Source of the DNA: Micromonospora sp. WMMD882
GTDB taxonomy: Bacteria; Actinomycetota; Actinomycetes; Mycobacteriales; Micromonosporaceae
Direction: 5' to 3'
NCBI RefSeq assembly: GCF_027497255.1
Contig: NZ_CP114903.1
Coordinates: forward strand, 1,984,001 to 2,048,000
DNA: 64,000 nt
Positions 7,601 through 17,522 of this stretch are shown one piece after another. The position numbers and the translations under genes are program-made. How positions within the stretch are numbered: the stretch's first letter is position 1; each line of letters begins with the position of its first letter. Below the pieces are notes generated by a model. That model was not told the origin of the DNA and made no database searches. It was given only the letters and a program-made list of their open reading frames with translations.

Positions 7601-9100
7601 ATGTCTTCTGTGCTGTCCGCGGCATCCCGGCCGCGTCCGTCCCGTCCGTCCTGGCTGTCGCCGAAGGTGTTCCGCACCGAGGTACTCGCCGGCCTGGTCG
7701 TCGCCCTGGCGTTGATCCCGGAGGCGATCTCCTTCTCGATCCTTGCCGGCGTCGACCCGCGGGTGGGCCTGTTCGCCTCGTTCACCATGGCGGTCACCAT
7801 CGCGATCTGCGGTGGCCGGCCGGCGATGATCTCCGCCGCGACCGGGGCCATCGCCCTCGTGGTGGCGCCGCTGGCGAAGGAGCACGGCCTGGACCACCTG
7901 ATCGCGGCGGTGATCCTCGGCGGCGCCATCCAGGTCCTGCTGGCGGTGCTCGGGGTGGCGAAGCTGATGCGGTTCATCCCCCGCAGCGTCATGGTCGGCT
8001 TCGTCAACGCCCTCGCGATCCTCATCTTCGCGGCGCAGGTTCCGCACCTGCTCGGCGTACCGTGGCTGGTCTACCCGCTCGTCGCCGTCGCCCTGGGCAT
8101 CATGGTCGGGCTACCCCGACTCACGAGGGCCGTGCCTGCGCCGCTGGTCGCGATCATCGTGCTCACCGCGATCACCGTCGTGGCCGCTGTGGCGGTGCCC
8201 ACCGTCGGCGACCAGGGCGAGCTGCCGAACAGCCTGCCCACCCTCGGCCTGCCGCAGATCCCCTGGACCATGGACACCCTCACCCTGATCGCCCCCTACG
8301 CCCTGGGGATCGCGCTGGTCGGGCTGATGGAATCGCTGATGACCGCCAAGCTCGTCGACGACATCACCGACACCCCGTCCAGCAAGACCCGCGAGTCCTG
8401 GGGCCAGGGCGTCGCCAACGTCGTCACCGGGTTCTTCGGCGGCATGGGCGGCTGCGCCATGATCGGCCAGACGATGATCAACGTGAAGGCCTCCGGCGCC
8501 CGTACCCGGCTCTCCACGTTCCTGGCCGGCGTGTTCCTGCTGATCCTGGTCGTCGCGCTCGGCGACGTGGTCGCCGTCATCCCGATGGCCGCCCTGGTCG
8601 CCGTAATGATCATCGTGGCGGTGTCGACGTTCGACTGGCACTCCGTCGCCCCCGCCACCCTCAGGCGCATGCCGTACGGCGAAACCGTCGTCATGCTCGC
8701 CACCGTCGCGATCACCCTCGCCACCCACAACCTGGCCATCGGCGTCATCGTCGGCGTCCTCACCGCCATGGTGATCTTCGCCCGGCGGGTCGCCCACCTC
8801 GTCGAGGTCACCAGCGTTCTCGACCCCGACGGCGGCACCCGCATCTACTCCGTGCACGGCGAGCTGTTCTTCGCCTCCAGCAACGACCTCGTCGGCCAGT
8901 TCGACTACGCGAACGACCCCGAGAACGTGATCATCGACATGACCCACGCCCACGTCTGGGACGCCTCCTCCGTCGCCGCCCTCGACGCCATCACCACCAG
9001 GTACGCCGCCCGCGGCAAAACCGTCGAGATCATCGAGCTGAACCAGCCCAGCGCCCGCATCCACGACACCCTCGCCGGTCAGCTCGGCGTCGGCCACTGA
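7601..9100 (+). CDS. SulP-family anion transporter with STAS domain
   Basis: A 499-residue permease of the SulP/SLC26 family, members of which carry sulfate, bicarbonate or other anions. The N-terminal landmark LAGLVVALALIPEAISFSILAGVDPRVGLFAS at about residues 28-60 is the SulP signature, with 10-12 membrane spans up to about residue 390. Residues 400-499 form a STAS domain (YSVHGELFFASSNDLV and VIIDMTHAHVWDASSVAALDAI). Its TGA overlaps the ATG of the MerR gene, so the pair is co-expressed. A sulfate or bicarbonate role is equally possible. Confidence 0.9.
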   Translation: MSSVLSAASRPRPSRPSWLSPKVFRTEVLAGLVVALALIPEAISFSILAGVDPRVGLFASFTMAVTIAICGGRPAMISAATGAIALVVAPLAKEHGLDHLIAAVILGGAIQVLLAVLGVAKLMRFIPRSVMVGFVNALAILIFAAQVPHLLGVPWLVYPLVAVALGIMVGLPRLTRAVPAPLVAIIVLTAITVVAAVAVPTVGDQGELPNSLPTLGLPQIPWTMDTLTLIAPYALGIALVGLMESLMTAKLVDDITDTPSSKTRESWGQGVANVVTGFFGGMGGCAMIGQTMINVKASGARTRLSTFLAGVFLLILVVALGDVVAVIPMAALVAVMIIVAVSTFDWHSVAPATLRRMPYGETVVMLATVAITLATHNLAIGVIVGVLTAMVIFARRVAHLVEVTSVLDPDGGTRIYSVHGELFFASSNDLVGQFDYANDPENVIIDMTHAHVWDASSVAALDAITTRYAARGKTVEIIELNQPSARIHDTLAGQLGVGH

Positions 9101-9552
9101 TGGCCGCGAACACCAGCCGCGACACCGGGCCGGAGCAACACACCTCCGGCCCGGCCACCGGCCGCCTCATGCAGATCGGCGAAGCCGCCGAACGCGTCGG
9201 ACTCAGCATCCGCACCATCCGCCACTACGAGGACGCCGGCCTGATCGTCCCCTCCGCCCGCAGCGAGGGCGGCTTCCGCCTCTACACCGAGCCCGACCTC
9301 GACCGCCTCGCCGTCGTCAAACGCATGAAGCCCCTCGGGTTCACCCTCGACGAGATGCGCGACCTGCTGACCGTCCTCGACGCCCTCGACACCGCCACCG
9401 GCACCGCCCGCGCCGGGCTGCTCGACCGGCTCGACATGTTCCACACCGCCGCCACCACCCGCGTCACCGCCCTCCGCGAACAACTCGCCACGGCCGAGGG
9501 CTTCGCCGACACGCTACGCGACAATCTCGACCACCATCGCTCGACGGGCTGA
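9100..9552 (+). CDS. MerR-family regulator coupled to SulP transporter
   Basis: A 150-residue regulator. ATG at 9100 overlaps the SulP stop by one base (TGATG), implying coupled translation. After a 22-residue linker comes the MerR winged helix: MQIGEAAERVGLSIRTIRHYEDAGLI at about residues 24-49, then FRLYTEPDLDRLAVVKRMKPLGFTLDEMRDLL. A C-terminal coiled coil for dimerisation follows. No cysteine pair of the metal-sensing subgroup is visible, so an organic or redox signal is more likely. The target is probably its own operon. Confidence 0.87.
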   Translation: MAANTSRDTGPEQHTSGPATGRLMQIGEAAERVGLSIRTIRHYEDAGLIVPSARSEGGFRLYTEPDLDRLAVVKRMKPLGFTLDEMRDLLTVLDALDTATGTARAGLLDRLDMFHTAATTRVTALREQLATAEGFADTLRDNLDHHRSTG

Positions 9553-9656
9553 CCACCCCGTTCGTGGACACGGTCGACCCGAACCGAAGCCCAACACCAG
9601 GGTCGAAAGCTCACGCGGGGATCTCCGCTCCTGCAGCCGCGAGGGGGGGAACCGAG

Positions 9657-10349
9657 TCAGGGTTGGTAGCGGTAACCCATGCCGGGCTCGGTGATCAGGT
9701 GCCGGGGGCGGGCGGGGTCGTCTTCGAGTTTGCGCCGTAGCTGAGCCATGTACTGGCGCAGGTAGTTGGTCTCATGCTGGTATTCCGGGCCCCACACGTC
9801 GCGCAGGAGCTGGCGTTGGCTGACGAGTTTGCCGGGGTGGCGGAGCAGCAGCTCGAGCATCCGCCACTGGGTGGGGGTGAGCTTGACCTCGCCGCCGTCG
9901 TCACTGGTGACGGTGTGGTCGGCAAGGTCGACGGTGTGCCGGCCGAGCCGGTGGGTGGCGGCCGTTGGTCCCACCGAGTCGGCCGTGGCGGTCAGTCGGC
10001 GCGTCACCGCGCGGATGCGCGCGAGGAGTTCGTCGACGCCGAAGGGCTTGGTGACGTAGTCGTCGGCGCCCGCGTCGAGGGCGGCGACCTTGTCCGCGCT
10101 ACCGGTCCGGCCGGAGAGCACGATGATCGGCACGGCCGTCCAGCCGCGCAGTCCCCGGATGACGTCGACGCCGTCGATGTCGGGCAGGCCCAGGTCGAGC
10201 ACCACCAGGTCCGGCGGATGACCGGCGGCGGCCCTGAGGGCCGCCGTGCCGGTGGCGGCGACCTCGACGTCGTAGCCGCGGGCGCGCAGATTGATCCGCA
10301 GCGCCCGCAGGATCTGCGGTTCGTCGTCGACGACCAGGATCCGGGTCAT
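9657..10349 (-). CDS. kdpE: KdpE-type response regulator
   Basis: A 230-residue OmpR-class response regulator. ATG at 10349 lies within the 3' end of kdpD (4-bp overlap), so translation is coupled. The receiver domain has the acidic pair DDE at residues 8-10, phospho-acceptor Asp52 in VVLDLGLPD and Lys in the VTKPFG loop. The C-terminal winged helix (LTPTQWRMLELLLRHPGKLVSQRQLL, then TNYLRQYMAQLRRKLEDDPARPRHLITEPGMGYRY) matches KdpE closely. Known KdpE proteins activate the kdpFABC potassium-uptake operon, but here that operon is destroyed (see the kdpC and kdpB entries), so the regulator is either vestigial or has other targets. Confidence 0.92.
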   Translation of the reverse strand: MTRILVVDDEPQILRALRINLRARGYDVEVAATGTAALRAAAGHPPDLVVLDLGLPDIDGVDVIRGLRGWTAVPIIVLSGRTGSADKVAALDAGADDYVTKPFGVDELLARIRAVTRRLTATADSVGPTAATHRLGRHTVDLADHTVTSDDGGEVKLTPTQWRMLELLLRHPGKLVSQRQLLRDVWGPEYQHETNYLRQYMAQLRRKLEDDPARPRHLITEPGMGYRYQP

Positions 10350-12895
10350 TCCTGCGGCCGCTCCATCCTGGTCGGGGCGGCGGCCGGCAGTCGCAGCACC
10401 ATGGTCAGCCCGCCGCCGGGGGTGGTCTCGGGAGTGATGCTGCCGCCCATCGCCTCGGCCAGCCCGCGGGACAGGGCCAGACCGAGGCCGACGCCGATGG
10501 TGTTGTCGCGATCGCCGAGGCGCTGGAACGGCAGGAAGACGTGCTCCCACTGGTCCTCGGGGATACCGGGACCGGTGTCGACGACCCGCAGCTCGACCTG
10601 CCCGGCGTGGGCGCTCGCGGTGATGGTCGGCGGTTGCCCGGGTGGGCTGTGTCGCAGGGCGTTGGCGACGATGTTGACCAGGACCCGTTCCAGCAGGCCC
10701 GGGTCGGCGCTGACGGCCGGCAGGTCGGCGGGGATCTCGGTGGTGACGTCGGCCGCCGCCGACCCCAGCTCGTCCAGGGCCCGCGGTACGGCGTCCTCCA
10801 GCCCGATCGCCGCCCGGGCTACACCGAGCGCGCCGGCCTGCAGTCGGCTCATGTCCAACAGGTTCGCCACCAGTCTGCCCAGCCGGTCCAGGGATTCGTC
10901 GGCGGTGGTGAGCAGTTCCTCGCGGTCGTCGGCGTCGAACTCGACGTCGTGGCTGCGCAGACTGCTCACCGCGGCCTTGGCCGACGCCAGTGGCGTACGC
11001 AGGTCGTGGCTGACCGCGGCGAGCAGCGCGGTGCGCATCCGGTCGGCCTCGGCGAGGGGCCGGGCGGTGGCGGCTTCCTCGGCGAGGCGTTCCTGGCGCA
11101 ACGCCACGGCGGCCTGCGCGGCGAACGCCTCGACCACCCGCCGGTCGGCGGCCTCCAGTCGGCGACCGGACAGCACGACGGTGAGCCGGTCGTCCACGGG
11201 TACTGCGGTCTCCCCCGCGCTGGGACTGCCGGGTGGCGCGTCCCCGACGCTGGCCACGACCTGCCAGGCGCTCTCCTCCCGGGCCCGGGCGGGGCGGCCT
11301 TCGGCCTCGGCGGCCAACTCCAGCACGCTGACCGCGCGCAGGCCGAACGTCTCCCGGAGCCGGTCCAGCAGCGCCGGCAGCGGCCGTTCCCCGCGCAGCA
11401 CCCCGCCGGCGACGGTGGCGAGGGTCTGCGCGTCGGCGGAGGCCCGTGCCGCCTCCCGGGTACGCCGGGCGGCCACGTCGACGACCCAGCTCACCGCGAC
11501 GGCCACGCTGACGAAGACGCCGAGGGCGAGCAGGTTGTCCGCCTCGGCGATCGTGAGGGTGTGGAAGGGCGGGGTGAAGAACCAGTTCAGCAGCAGGGAG
11601 CTCCCGAGCGCGGCGACCAGCGCCGGCCACAGGCCGCCGACCAGCGCGACCCCGACCACGCCGGCGAGGAAGAGCAGGATGTCGTTGGTCAACGTGAGGT
11701 CGGGCAGCGCCGTCAGCAGGGCGGCCGACGCCGGCATGCCGAGAACGGCGAGGGCGAAGCCCACCAGCCGGCGCCGCCGGGACAGCGCGGCGGGCACCCC
11801 GCCCCGGCGGCCCTGCCCGGCCTCGGCATGGGTGACCAGGTGGACGTCGATCTGCCCGGACAGCGCGGTGGTGGTGACCCCGACCCCTCGGGCGAACACC
11901 TGGGCGAAGCGACCCCGGCGGCTGGCGCCGAGGACGAGTTGGGTGGCGTTGACGCCGCGGGCGAAGTCGAGCAGCGCGGCCGGTACGTCGGTGCCGAGCA
12001 CCTGGTGGTAGGTGCCGCCGAGGCTCTCCACCAGCACGCGCTGCCGGGCGAGCTGGGCCGGGTCGGCGCCGGCCAGGCCGTCGCTACGGGCCACGTGCAC
12101 GGCGAGCAGGTCGGCGCCCTTGCTGCGGGCGGCGATCCGGGCGGCCCGACGGATCAGTGTCTCCCCTTCCGGGCCGCCGGTGAGCGCTACCACCACCCGT
12201 TCCCGGGCCTCCCAGGTCGCCGAGATGTCCTGCTGGGCGCGGTAGGCGTCGAGCTGGTCGTCGACCTTGTCGGCCAGCCAGAGCAGGGCCAGTTCGCGCA
12301 GGGCGGTGAGGTTGCCGACCCGGAAGTAGTTGCCGAGCGCGGCGTCGATCCTGTCGGGCCGGTAGATGTTGCCGTGCGCCATCCGCCGGCGCAGCGCCTC
12401 CGGGGTCATGTCGACGAGTTCGACCTGCTCGGCGGCGCGGACCATCTCGTCGGGCACCGTCTCACGCTGGGTGGTGCCGGTGATCTGGGCGACGACGTCG
12501 TTGATCGATTCGAGGTGCTGGACGTTGACCGTGGACAGCACGGTGATCCCGGCGTCGAGCAGCTCCTGCACGTCCCGCCAGCGCTTGTCGTTGCGGGAGC
12601 CGGGCACGTTCGTGTGCGCCAACTCGTCGACCACCACCACCTCGGGTCGGCGGGTGAGCACGGCGTCGAGGTCCATCTCGGTGAACCCGACGCCCCGGTA
12701 GGTCAGCGTGCGGCGGGGCACCTGCTCCAGGTCGCCGATCATGGCGGCGGTGTGTTCACGGCCGTGGGTCTCGACGAAGCCGATCACCACGTCGGTGCCG
12801 CGCCCGGCCCGCCGGTGGGCCTCCTCCAGCATGGCGTAGGTCTTGCCCACGCCGGGGGCGGCCCCCAGGTAGATGCGAAGTTCTCCGCGCGACAC
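10346..12895 (-). CDS. kdpD: KdpD sensor histidine kinase
   Basis: An 849-residue membrane kinase for K+ limitation and osmotic signals. The GTG at 12895 is chosen because AGAGGA lies just upstream and the protein begins directly with the KdpD domain; the longer open frame upstream is noncoding. Visible parts: the KdpD N-domain with Walker-type GAAPGVGKTYAML, VDELAHTNVPGSRNDKRW, a Usp-like domain (VVVALTGGPEGETLIRRAARIA), four closely packed membrane helices at about residues 400-500, a GAF-like region, HisKA with AVSHDLRTPLASAKAAV, and HATPase_c (NIVANALRHSPPG, DTGPGIP, GVGLGLALSRGL). All catalytic motifs look intact although the kdpFABC target operon is missing. Confidence 0.93.
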   Translation of the reverse strand: MSRGELRIYLGAAPGVGKTYAMLEEAHRRAGRGTDVVIGFVETHGREHTAAMIGDLEQVPRRTLTYRGVGFTEMDLDAVLTRRPEVVVVDELAHTNVPGSRNDKRWRDVQELLDAGITVLSTVNVQHLESINDVVAQITGTTQRETVPDEMVRAAEQVELVDMTPEALRRRMAHGNIYRPDRIDAALGNYFRVGNLTALRELALLWLADKVDDQLDAYRAQQDISATWEARERVVVALTGGPEGETLIRRAARIAARSKGADLLAVHVARSDGLAGADPAQLARQRVLVESLGGTYHQVLGTDVPAALLDFARGVNATQLVLGASRRGRFAQVFARGVGVTTTALSGQIDVHLVTHAEAGQGRRGGVPAALSRRRRLVGFALAVLGMPASAALLTALPDLTLTNDILLFLAGVVGVALVGGLWPALVAALGSSLLLNWFFTPPFHTLTIAEADNLLALGVFVSVAVAVSWVVDVAARRTREAARASADAQTLATVAGGVLRGERPLPALLDRLRETFGLRAVSVLELAAEAEGRPARAREESAWQVVASVGDAPPGSPSAGETAVPVDDRLTVVLSGRRLEAADRRVVEAFAAQAAVALRQERLAEEAATARPLAEADRMRTALLAAVSHDLRTPLASAKAAVSSLRSHDVEFDADDREELLTTADESLDRLGRLVANLLDMSRLQAGALGVARAAIGLEDAVPRALDELGSAAADVTTEIPADLPAVSADPGLLERVLVNIVANALRHSPPGQPPTITASAHAGQVELRVVDTGPGIPEDQWEHVFLPFQRLGDRDNTIGVGLGLALSRGLAEAMGGSITPETTPGGGLTMVLRLPAAAPTRMERPQE

Positions 12896-12951
12896 GCAGT
12901 AGATCCTCTCTGATCCGGGGGCCGCCGGTGAGCCGGTCCGGGCAGGCGGGT

Positions 12952-13425
12952 CAGCGGCGCCGCACCGCGGCGGGGTCCGCGCCCGTCGGTGACGCAGTAC
13001 GGGCGGCGCCCGTCGACGCCGTCGAGTTCGCCGACGGCCTTGCTGCGCTGGCAGACCTGGGTGAACAGGCTCTGCGCCGACGTCTCCTCGTCGCCGGTGA
13101 TGGTGTCGACCGCGCTTTCCGGGCCGAGGTTGCTGGCGGCGGTGGCGGTGGGGTCGTACCCGTCGCCGGCCGCCGAGGGGCGGGGCTGGAAGTAGCGCGG
13201 GACGGGATTGCCGTCGGCGTCGGCGAAGGACTGGCCGATCAGGGAGCTGCCGACGACCCGTCCGTCGGCCTCGACGAGCGAGCCGTCGGCCCTGTCGGCG
13301 AGACCGGGGACCCGACCGACGGCGACGAGTGCCAGTGGGTAGGCCAGCCCGAGCAGGACGGTGAAGACGAGCAGCGCGCGCATGGCGGCGAGGTGTTGGG
13401 CGAGCCAGGTGGGTAGGCGCATCAC
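12952..13425 (-). pseudogene. kdpC: kdpC remnant with internal out-of-frame deletion
   Basis: KdpC is the membrane-anchored accessory subunit of the KdpFABC potassium pump. From GTG 13425 (or ATG 13422) the frame shows the KdpC N-terminus: helix MRALLVFTVLLGLAYPLALVAVG, then SSLIGQSF, YFQPRPSAAGDGYDPTATAASNLGPES. After RRPYC the sequence jumps. In another frame the normal KdpC end, ADPAAVRRR followed by TGA (stop at 12952-12954), is recognisable. Compared with KdpC proteins of related genera the central/C-terminal portion is missing, and the junction is out of frame. The remaining frame would run on into kdpD. I read this as a deletion pseudogene. Confidence 0.8.
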
Positions 13426-13469
13426 GAGATCCGCGGGACGAACTGGATGAGCAGGTCGATGAGGCCGCG
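13422..13469 (-). pseudogene. kdpB: Last codons of kdpB
   Basis: Immediately upstream of kdpC and ending with TGA overlapping its start codon is the peptide RGLIDLLIQFVPRIS. It resembles the conserved KdpB C-terminus (K-x-I-D-x-L-x-x-L/F-x-P-x-I). No P-type ATPase motif (DKTG) or KdpA sequence occurs anywhere in the following 150 bases before the next gene, so kdpF, kdpA and almost all of kdpB were lost in a deletion. The identification rests on 15 residues plus position. Confidence 0.6.
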
Positions 13470-13625
13470 CGGGACCGCCGCAGCAGGGGTGAGCGGGCCC
13501 GCCGGCCGCGCCGTATGCGCGACGTCGTCACCCGCGACCGGACCGACCAGGGTCAGTGCTGTCCCGATGCCCGCAGGACGTCGAACGCCGTGAGACCGGC
13601 ACAAGAAACGATGGTGACCCGCATG

Positions 13626-14479
13626 TCAAGACACCTCCGGGATGGCGAACCGTGGTGGCGCCGCCCGGAACTGCTCCTGGCACCAGTCGCCGCAGAAGCG
13701 CCAGGTACGTCCGTCCCGTTCGAGGGTGATCGGGGTGTCGGGGGTTACCGGCATCTGGCAGACCGGACACGCCGGCTGTTCCGCGGTGACCGGCGCGGGC
13801 TCGGCGAACTCGGCGTTGCTGCCGGGGTACATCCAGCCCGTGCCCTGGTATTCGAGGTAGGTGGCGGTCCGCTGCGCGACGGCGCGCCCGAAGTAGCGTT
13901 CGACGATCCGCAGGGCGAGGTCGGTGCCCGAGGTGAGCCCGCCGGCGGTGGCGATCCGGCCGTCCTCGACGTAGCGGACCCCGGGAACGACGGTGAGCGC
14001 GGGAAACATGGCCTGAAGGGCGTGGTAAGCGCCGTGGTGGGCCGTCGCGGTCCGGCCGTCGAGGAGGCCCGCCTGGCCGAGCACGAACGATCCGTTGCAG
14101 ACCGACATGGTCACCGCGGTGTCCTGATGGACGCGCCGCAGCCAGTCCAGCACCTCGGGCGCGAGCTTGCCGGTGTCCAGGGCCGGGACGACCACGATGT
14201 CCGGCACGGGAACGGTGTCGACGTCGTGGCCGGGCACGACGACCATGCCCCCGGAGATCCGGACCGGGTCCGTCGTGGCCGCCACCGTGGTCAGCGCGAA
14301 CGGGGTGCGCCCGTCGTCGAGGCGGACGTACTCGAACACTCCCCACGGGCCGGCGAAGTCGACCAGTTCCGCGTGGGGCGACAGGACGACAGCCACGGTT
14401 ATGGCGCCGGTCGCAGATGGTTCGAGGGGGGCGGTGAGCCTGCCGTCGGGGACGGGCTCGTGGTGCGGGCTCTGCGGGG

Positions 14480-14483
<4 letters not shown>
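13626..14483 (-). CDS. DJ-1/PfpI-family protein fused to a YHS/TRASH-like metal-binding domain
   Basis: A 285-residue protein. Residues 30-215 are a DJ-1/PfpI (GATase1-like) domain of the type found at the N-terminus of GlxA regulators, with the nucleophile elbow MSVCNGSFVLGQAGLLDG and TATAHHGAYHAL. In place of the AraC DNA-binding half, the C-terminus carries CPVCQMPV...RFCGDWCQEQF at about 238-275, a Cys-x2-Cys plus Cys-x3-Cys pattern of YHS/TRASH metal-binding domains. The last codons overlap nothing, but its start (ATG 14483) overlaps the stop of the ABC ATPase by 4 bp, so it is the last gene of the fecBCD-like operon. A metal-related role is inferred from context. Confidence 0.8.
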
Positions 14484-15264
<781 letters not shown>

Positions 15265-15268
<4 letters not shown>

Positions 15269-16353
15269 CGCACCGCCCCGGACCGGCTGCGCAGCAGCCA
15301 CAGGAAGAAGGGCGCGCCGAGCACGGCGGTGAAGATGCCGATCGGCATCTCGTTCGGCCGGTCCAGGGTGCGCGACAACAGGTCGACAAGGATCAGGAAG
15401 ACCGCCCCCACCAGCAGCGACACCGGGATCACCCGGCGATGGTCGGGGCCGACCAGCAGCCGGACCGCGTGCGGCACCAGCAGGCCGACAAAGCCGATTC
15501 CGCCGGCGACGCTGACGATCGTCGCGGTCAGCAGCGACGCCACCGCGAGCAGCCCGAGGCGCAGCCGGTTGACGTCGATGCCCAGCCCGGCGGCCGACGT
15601 CTCGCCCATCGTCAGCGCGTTCAACCGGCGGCCGTCGACCAGCAGCCAGAGCAGGCAGACCGCCAGGGCGGCGGTCGGCGCGGGCAGGTCCGGCCAGGAC
15701 GCCGCCGCGACCGAGCCGAGCACCCAGAACAGGATGCCGCGCAGTTCGCCCGGGTTGGCCTGCAACTGGAGGTAGCTGGTGACGGCGTTGCCCAGATAGG
15801 CGACGGCCACTCCGGCCAGGATCAGCCGCCCCGGCGCGACCCGGCCGGCCCGCTGCGCCAGCCCCACGACCAGGGCGACGCTGATCACCGCCCCGGCGAA
15901 GGCCGCGCCGGAGACACCCAGCCCGGCGGTCGCCGCGGGCGCGAAGCCCAGCGCCAGGGCGGCGCCGACGGAGGCGCCCCCCGAGATGCCCAACAGGTAG
16001 GGATCGGCCAGCGGGTTGCGCACCAACGCCTGCAGACACACTCCGGCGACGCTGAGGCCCGCGCCGGCGACCCCCGCCAGGAGCACTCGGGGAGCGCGGA
16101 AATCCCACACGATCTGGTCGTAGAGCAGGCTGCGCTCGGTGTCTCCCGGCGTGAGGTGCGCCCAGGTCACCGCGACCACGTCGGCCAGCGGCACCGGCAC
16201 CGTGCCGATGGCGATCGCGACCGCCGCGGCCAGCACGACCGCGACGGCCAGGAGCACGATCAACAGCGGGACGGCGCCATCGGGTACGAGGTGAGCGCGG
16301 GCCGCTTGCGGGCGGCTGCGCCGGGCGCGGTCAGCTCGCTGCGCGGACGGCAT
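15265..16353 (-). CDS. ABC transporter permease, FecCD type
   Basis: A 362-residue inner-membrane permease of the FecCD/BtuC family. About ten hydrophobic helices are visible after a 28-residue basic N-terminus. Family landmarks include RAPRVLLAGVAGAGLSVAGV, LVRNPLADPYLLGISGGASV, and the cytoplasmic coupling region GIGFVGLLVPHAVRLLVGPDHR. It probably forms a homodimer, since only one permease gene is present. The start overlaps the end of the binding-protein gene by 23 bp. Confidence 0.92.
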
Positions 16354-17425
16354 CGCTGATCTTCCTGACCGCGACCGCGTTCAGCGGCCCGAGGTAGAAG
16401 CTGTCGGAGACCGAGGTGTAGGTCCTGGTCCTCGACGCCGGCCACTGCGGGTACTGCGCGAACAACTGCTCCGCGAACTCCTTGGCGTCGTCGTCCGGCT
16501 GATACAGGCCGATCACCAGAACGTCCACGTCCGCCGCGGCGAGTGCCTCGACGTTGAGGGCGGTGAGCTGTTGGTCGGTCAGGCCGCCGAACGCGTTGAC
16601 GCCGCCGGCCCGGGTGATGATGTCGTCGAAGATGCCGCCGCCGAACACGGCAGGCACCTTGAGACCCATCGCCGACCCCATGCTCGGATAGGCGGCCAGC
16701 ACCCGCTTGGGCGCCCCGACCGGCGACGGGATGGCGGCCAGCGCCGTACGGGACTCCTGCACGACCTGTGCCGCCCTGCCCTGGACGTCGAAGATCACCC
16801 CGAGCTGGCTCAGCAGCTCGAACGAGGACTCGACCGACCGCTTCGCATACGCGGCCGTGTCCTGGGGTCGGGGCGAGGTCGCGCCGTTGGCGCAGTTCGA
16901 CGGGGACACGAAGCTGTTGATACCGGCCGTACCGAGCTCGTCACGGGTGATCGAGCCGATCTTGTCGTCGAACCCGCCGGCCCACGTCGAGATCACCAGA
17001 TCCGGCGACTGGGCGATCACCTGCTCACGGGGGACCTCGAAGTTCTTGTTCAGCTTCAACCCGCCGGTCGGGATGGCCCTGATCCGCTCGACCATCACCG
17101 GGTCGTCGGAGACGCCGTAGCTCTGGCTGTTGGCCACGATGGATCCCTCGACACCGAGCGCGATCATCGACTCGACCTCGGCCACGGACGCGCCGTTGAG
17201 CAGCACGACCCGGCGGGGCGCCTGGGTGAACGTGACCTGGCGGCCGCAGTTGTCGATCGTCAGCGGATACGTCGTCCGAGGACCGGCGACGGTCGACCCG
17301 TCCGCCGGTGGGACCGGGGCGTCCGGCGCCGTCGTCCCCGAGCAGGCGCCGAGCGCGACGACGAGGCCGATGGCCAGCGTGGTACGGAGAATCCGATCCG
17401 GAACGAGGGGCACGTCGGGGCTCAC
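16331..17425 (-). CDS. Iron-siderophore-type ABC substrate-binding lipoprotein
   Basis: A 364-residue extracellular binding protein of the FecB/FhuD class (PF01497). GTG at 17425 gives a proper signal: VVALGACSG is a lipobox after a hydrophobic stretch. The mature part shows PRRVVLLNGASVAEVESMIALGVEG and SPDLVISTWAGGFDD typical of this class. The ligand could be a siderophore, haem or cobalamin; the two-cysteine loop (PSNCANG and the early NCGRQV) is compatible with a disulfide and does not decide. It heads the operon with permease, ATPase and DJ-1/YHS genes. Confidence 0.88.
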   Translation of the reverse strand: MSPDVPLVPDRILRTTLAIGLVVALGACSGTTAPDAPVPPADGSTVAGPRTTYPLTIDNCGRQVTFTQAPRRVVLLNGASVAEVESMIALGVEGSIVANSQSYGVSDDPVMVERIRAIPTGGLKLNKNFEVPREQVIAQSPDLVISTWAGGFDDKIGSITRDELGTAGINSFVSPSNCANGATSPRPQDTAAYAKRSVESSFELLSQLGVIFDVQGRAAQVVQESRTALAAIPSPVGAPKRVLAAYPSMGSAMGLKVPAVFGGGIFDDIITRAGGVNAFGGLTDQQLTALNVEALAAADVDVLVIGLYQPDDDAKEFAEQLFAQYPQWPASRTRTYTSVSDSFYLGPLNAVAVRKISDAVRAAS

Positions 17426-17489
17426 ATCTCTGTCATGCAGCGGGTGCGGAATCCTGGAACTGGTGTGGACACATCTATTTCGCCATTTG

Positions 17490-17502
17490 TCAGGAAAGCC
17501 TA
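17490..17502 (-). promoter_or_regulatory. Weak candidate iron box (IdeR/DmdR half)
   Basis: On the minus strand, 65 bp upstream of the binding-protein start, TAGGCTTTCCTGA matches the right 13 bases of the actinobacterial iron box TTAGGTTAGGCTAACCTAA at 10 of 13 positions. The left repeat is absent. This is consistent with iron-regulated uptake but is weak on its own. Confidence 0.3.
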
Positions 17503-17522
17503 GAAGCAGCCCGCCCCCACGC

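Noticed and set aside
10346..13531. A single 1061-codon open frame containing KdpD
   Set aside because: The 212 codons before GTG 12895 are Arg/Pro-rich, overlap the kdpC remnant and lack any KdpD similarity; the ribosome-binding site and domain start support 12895.
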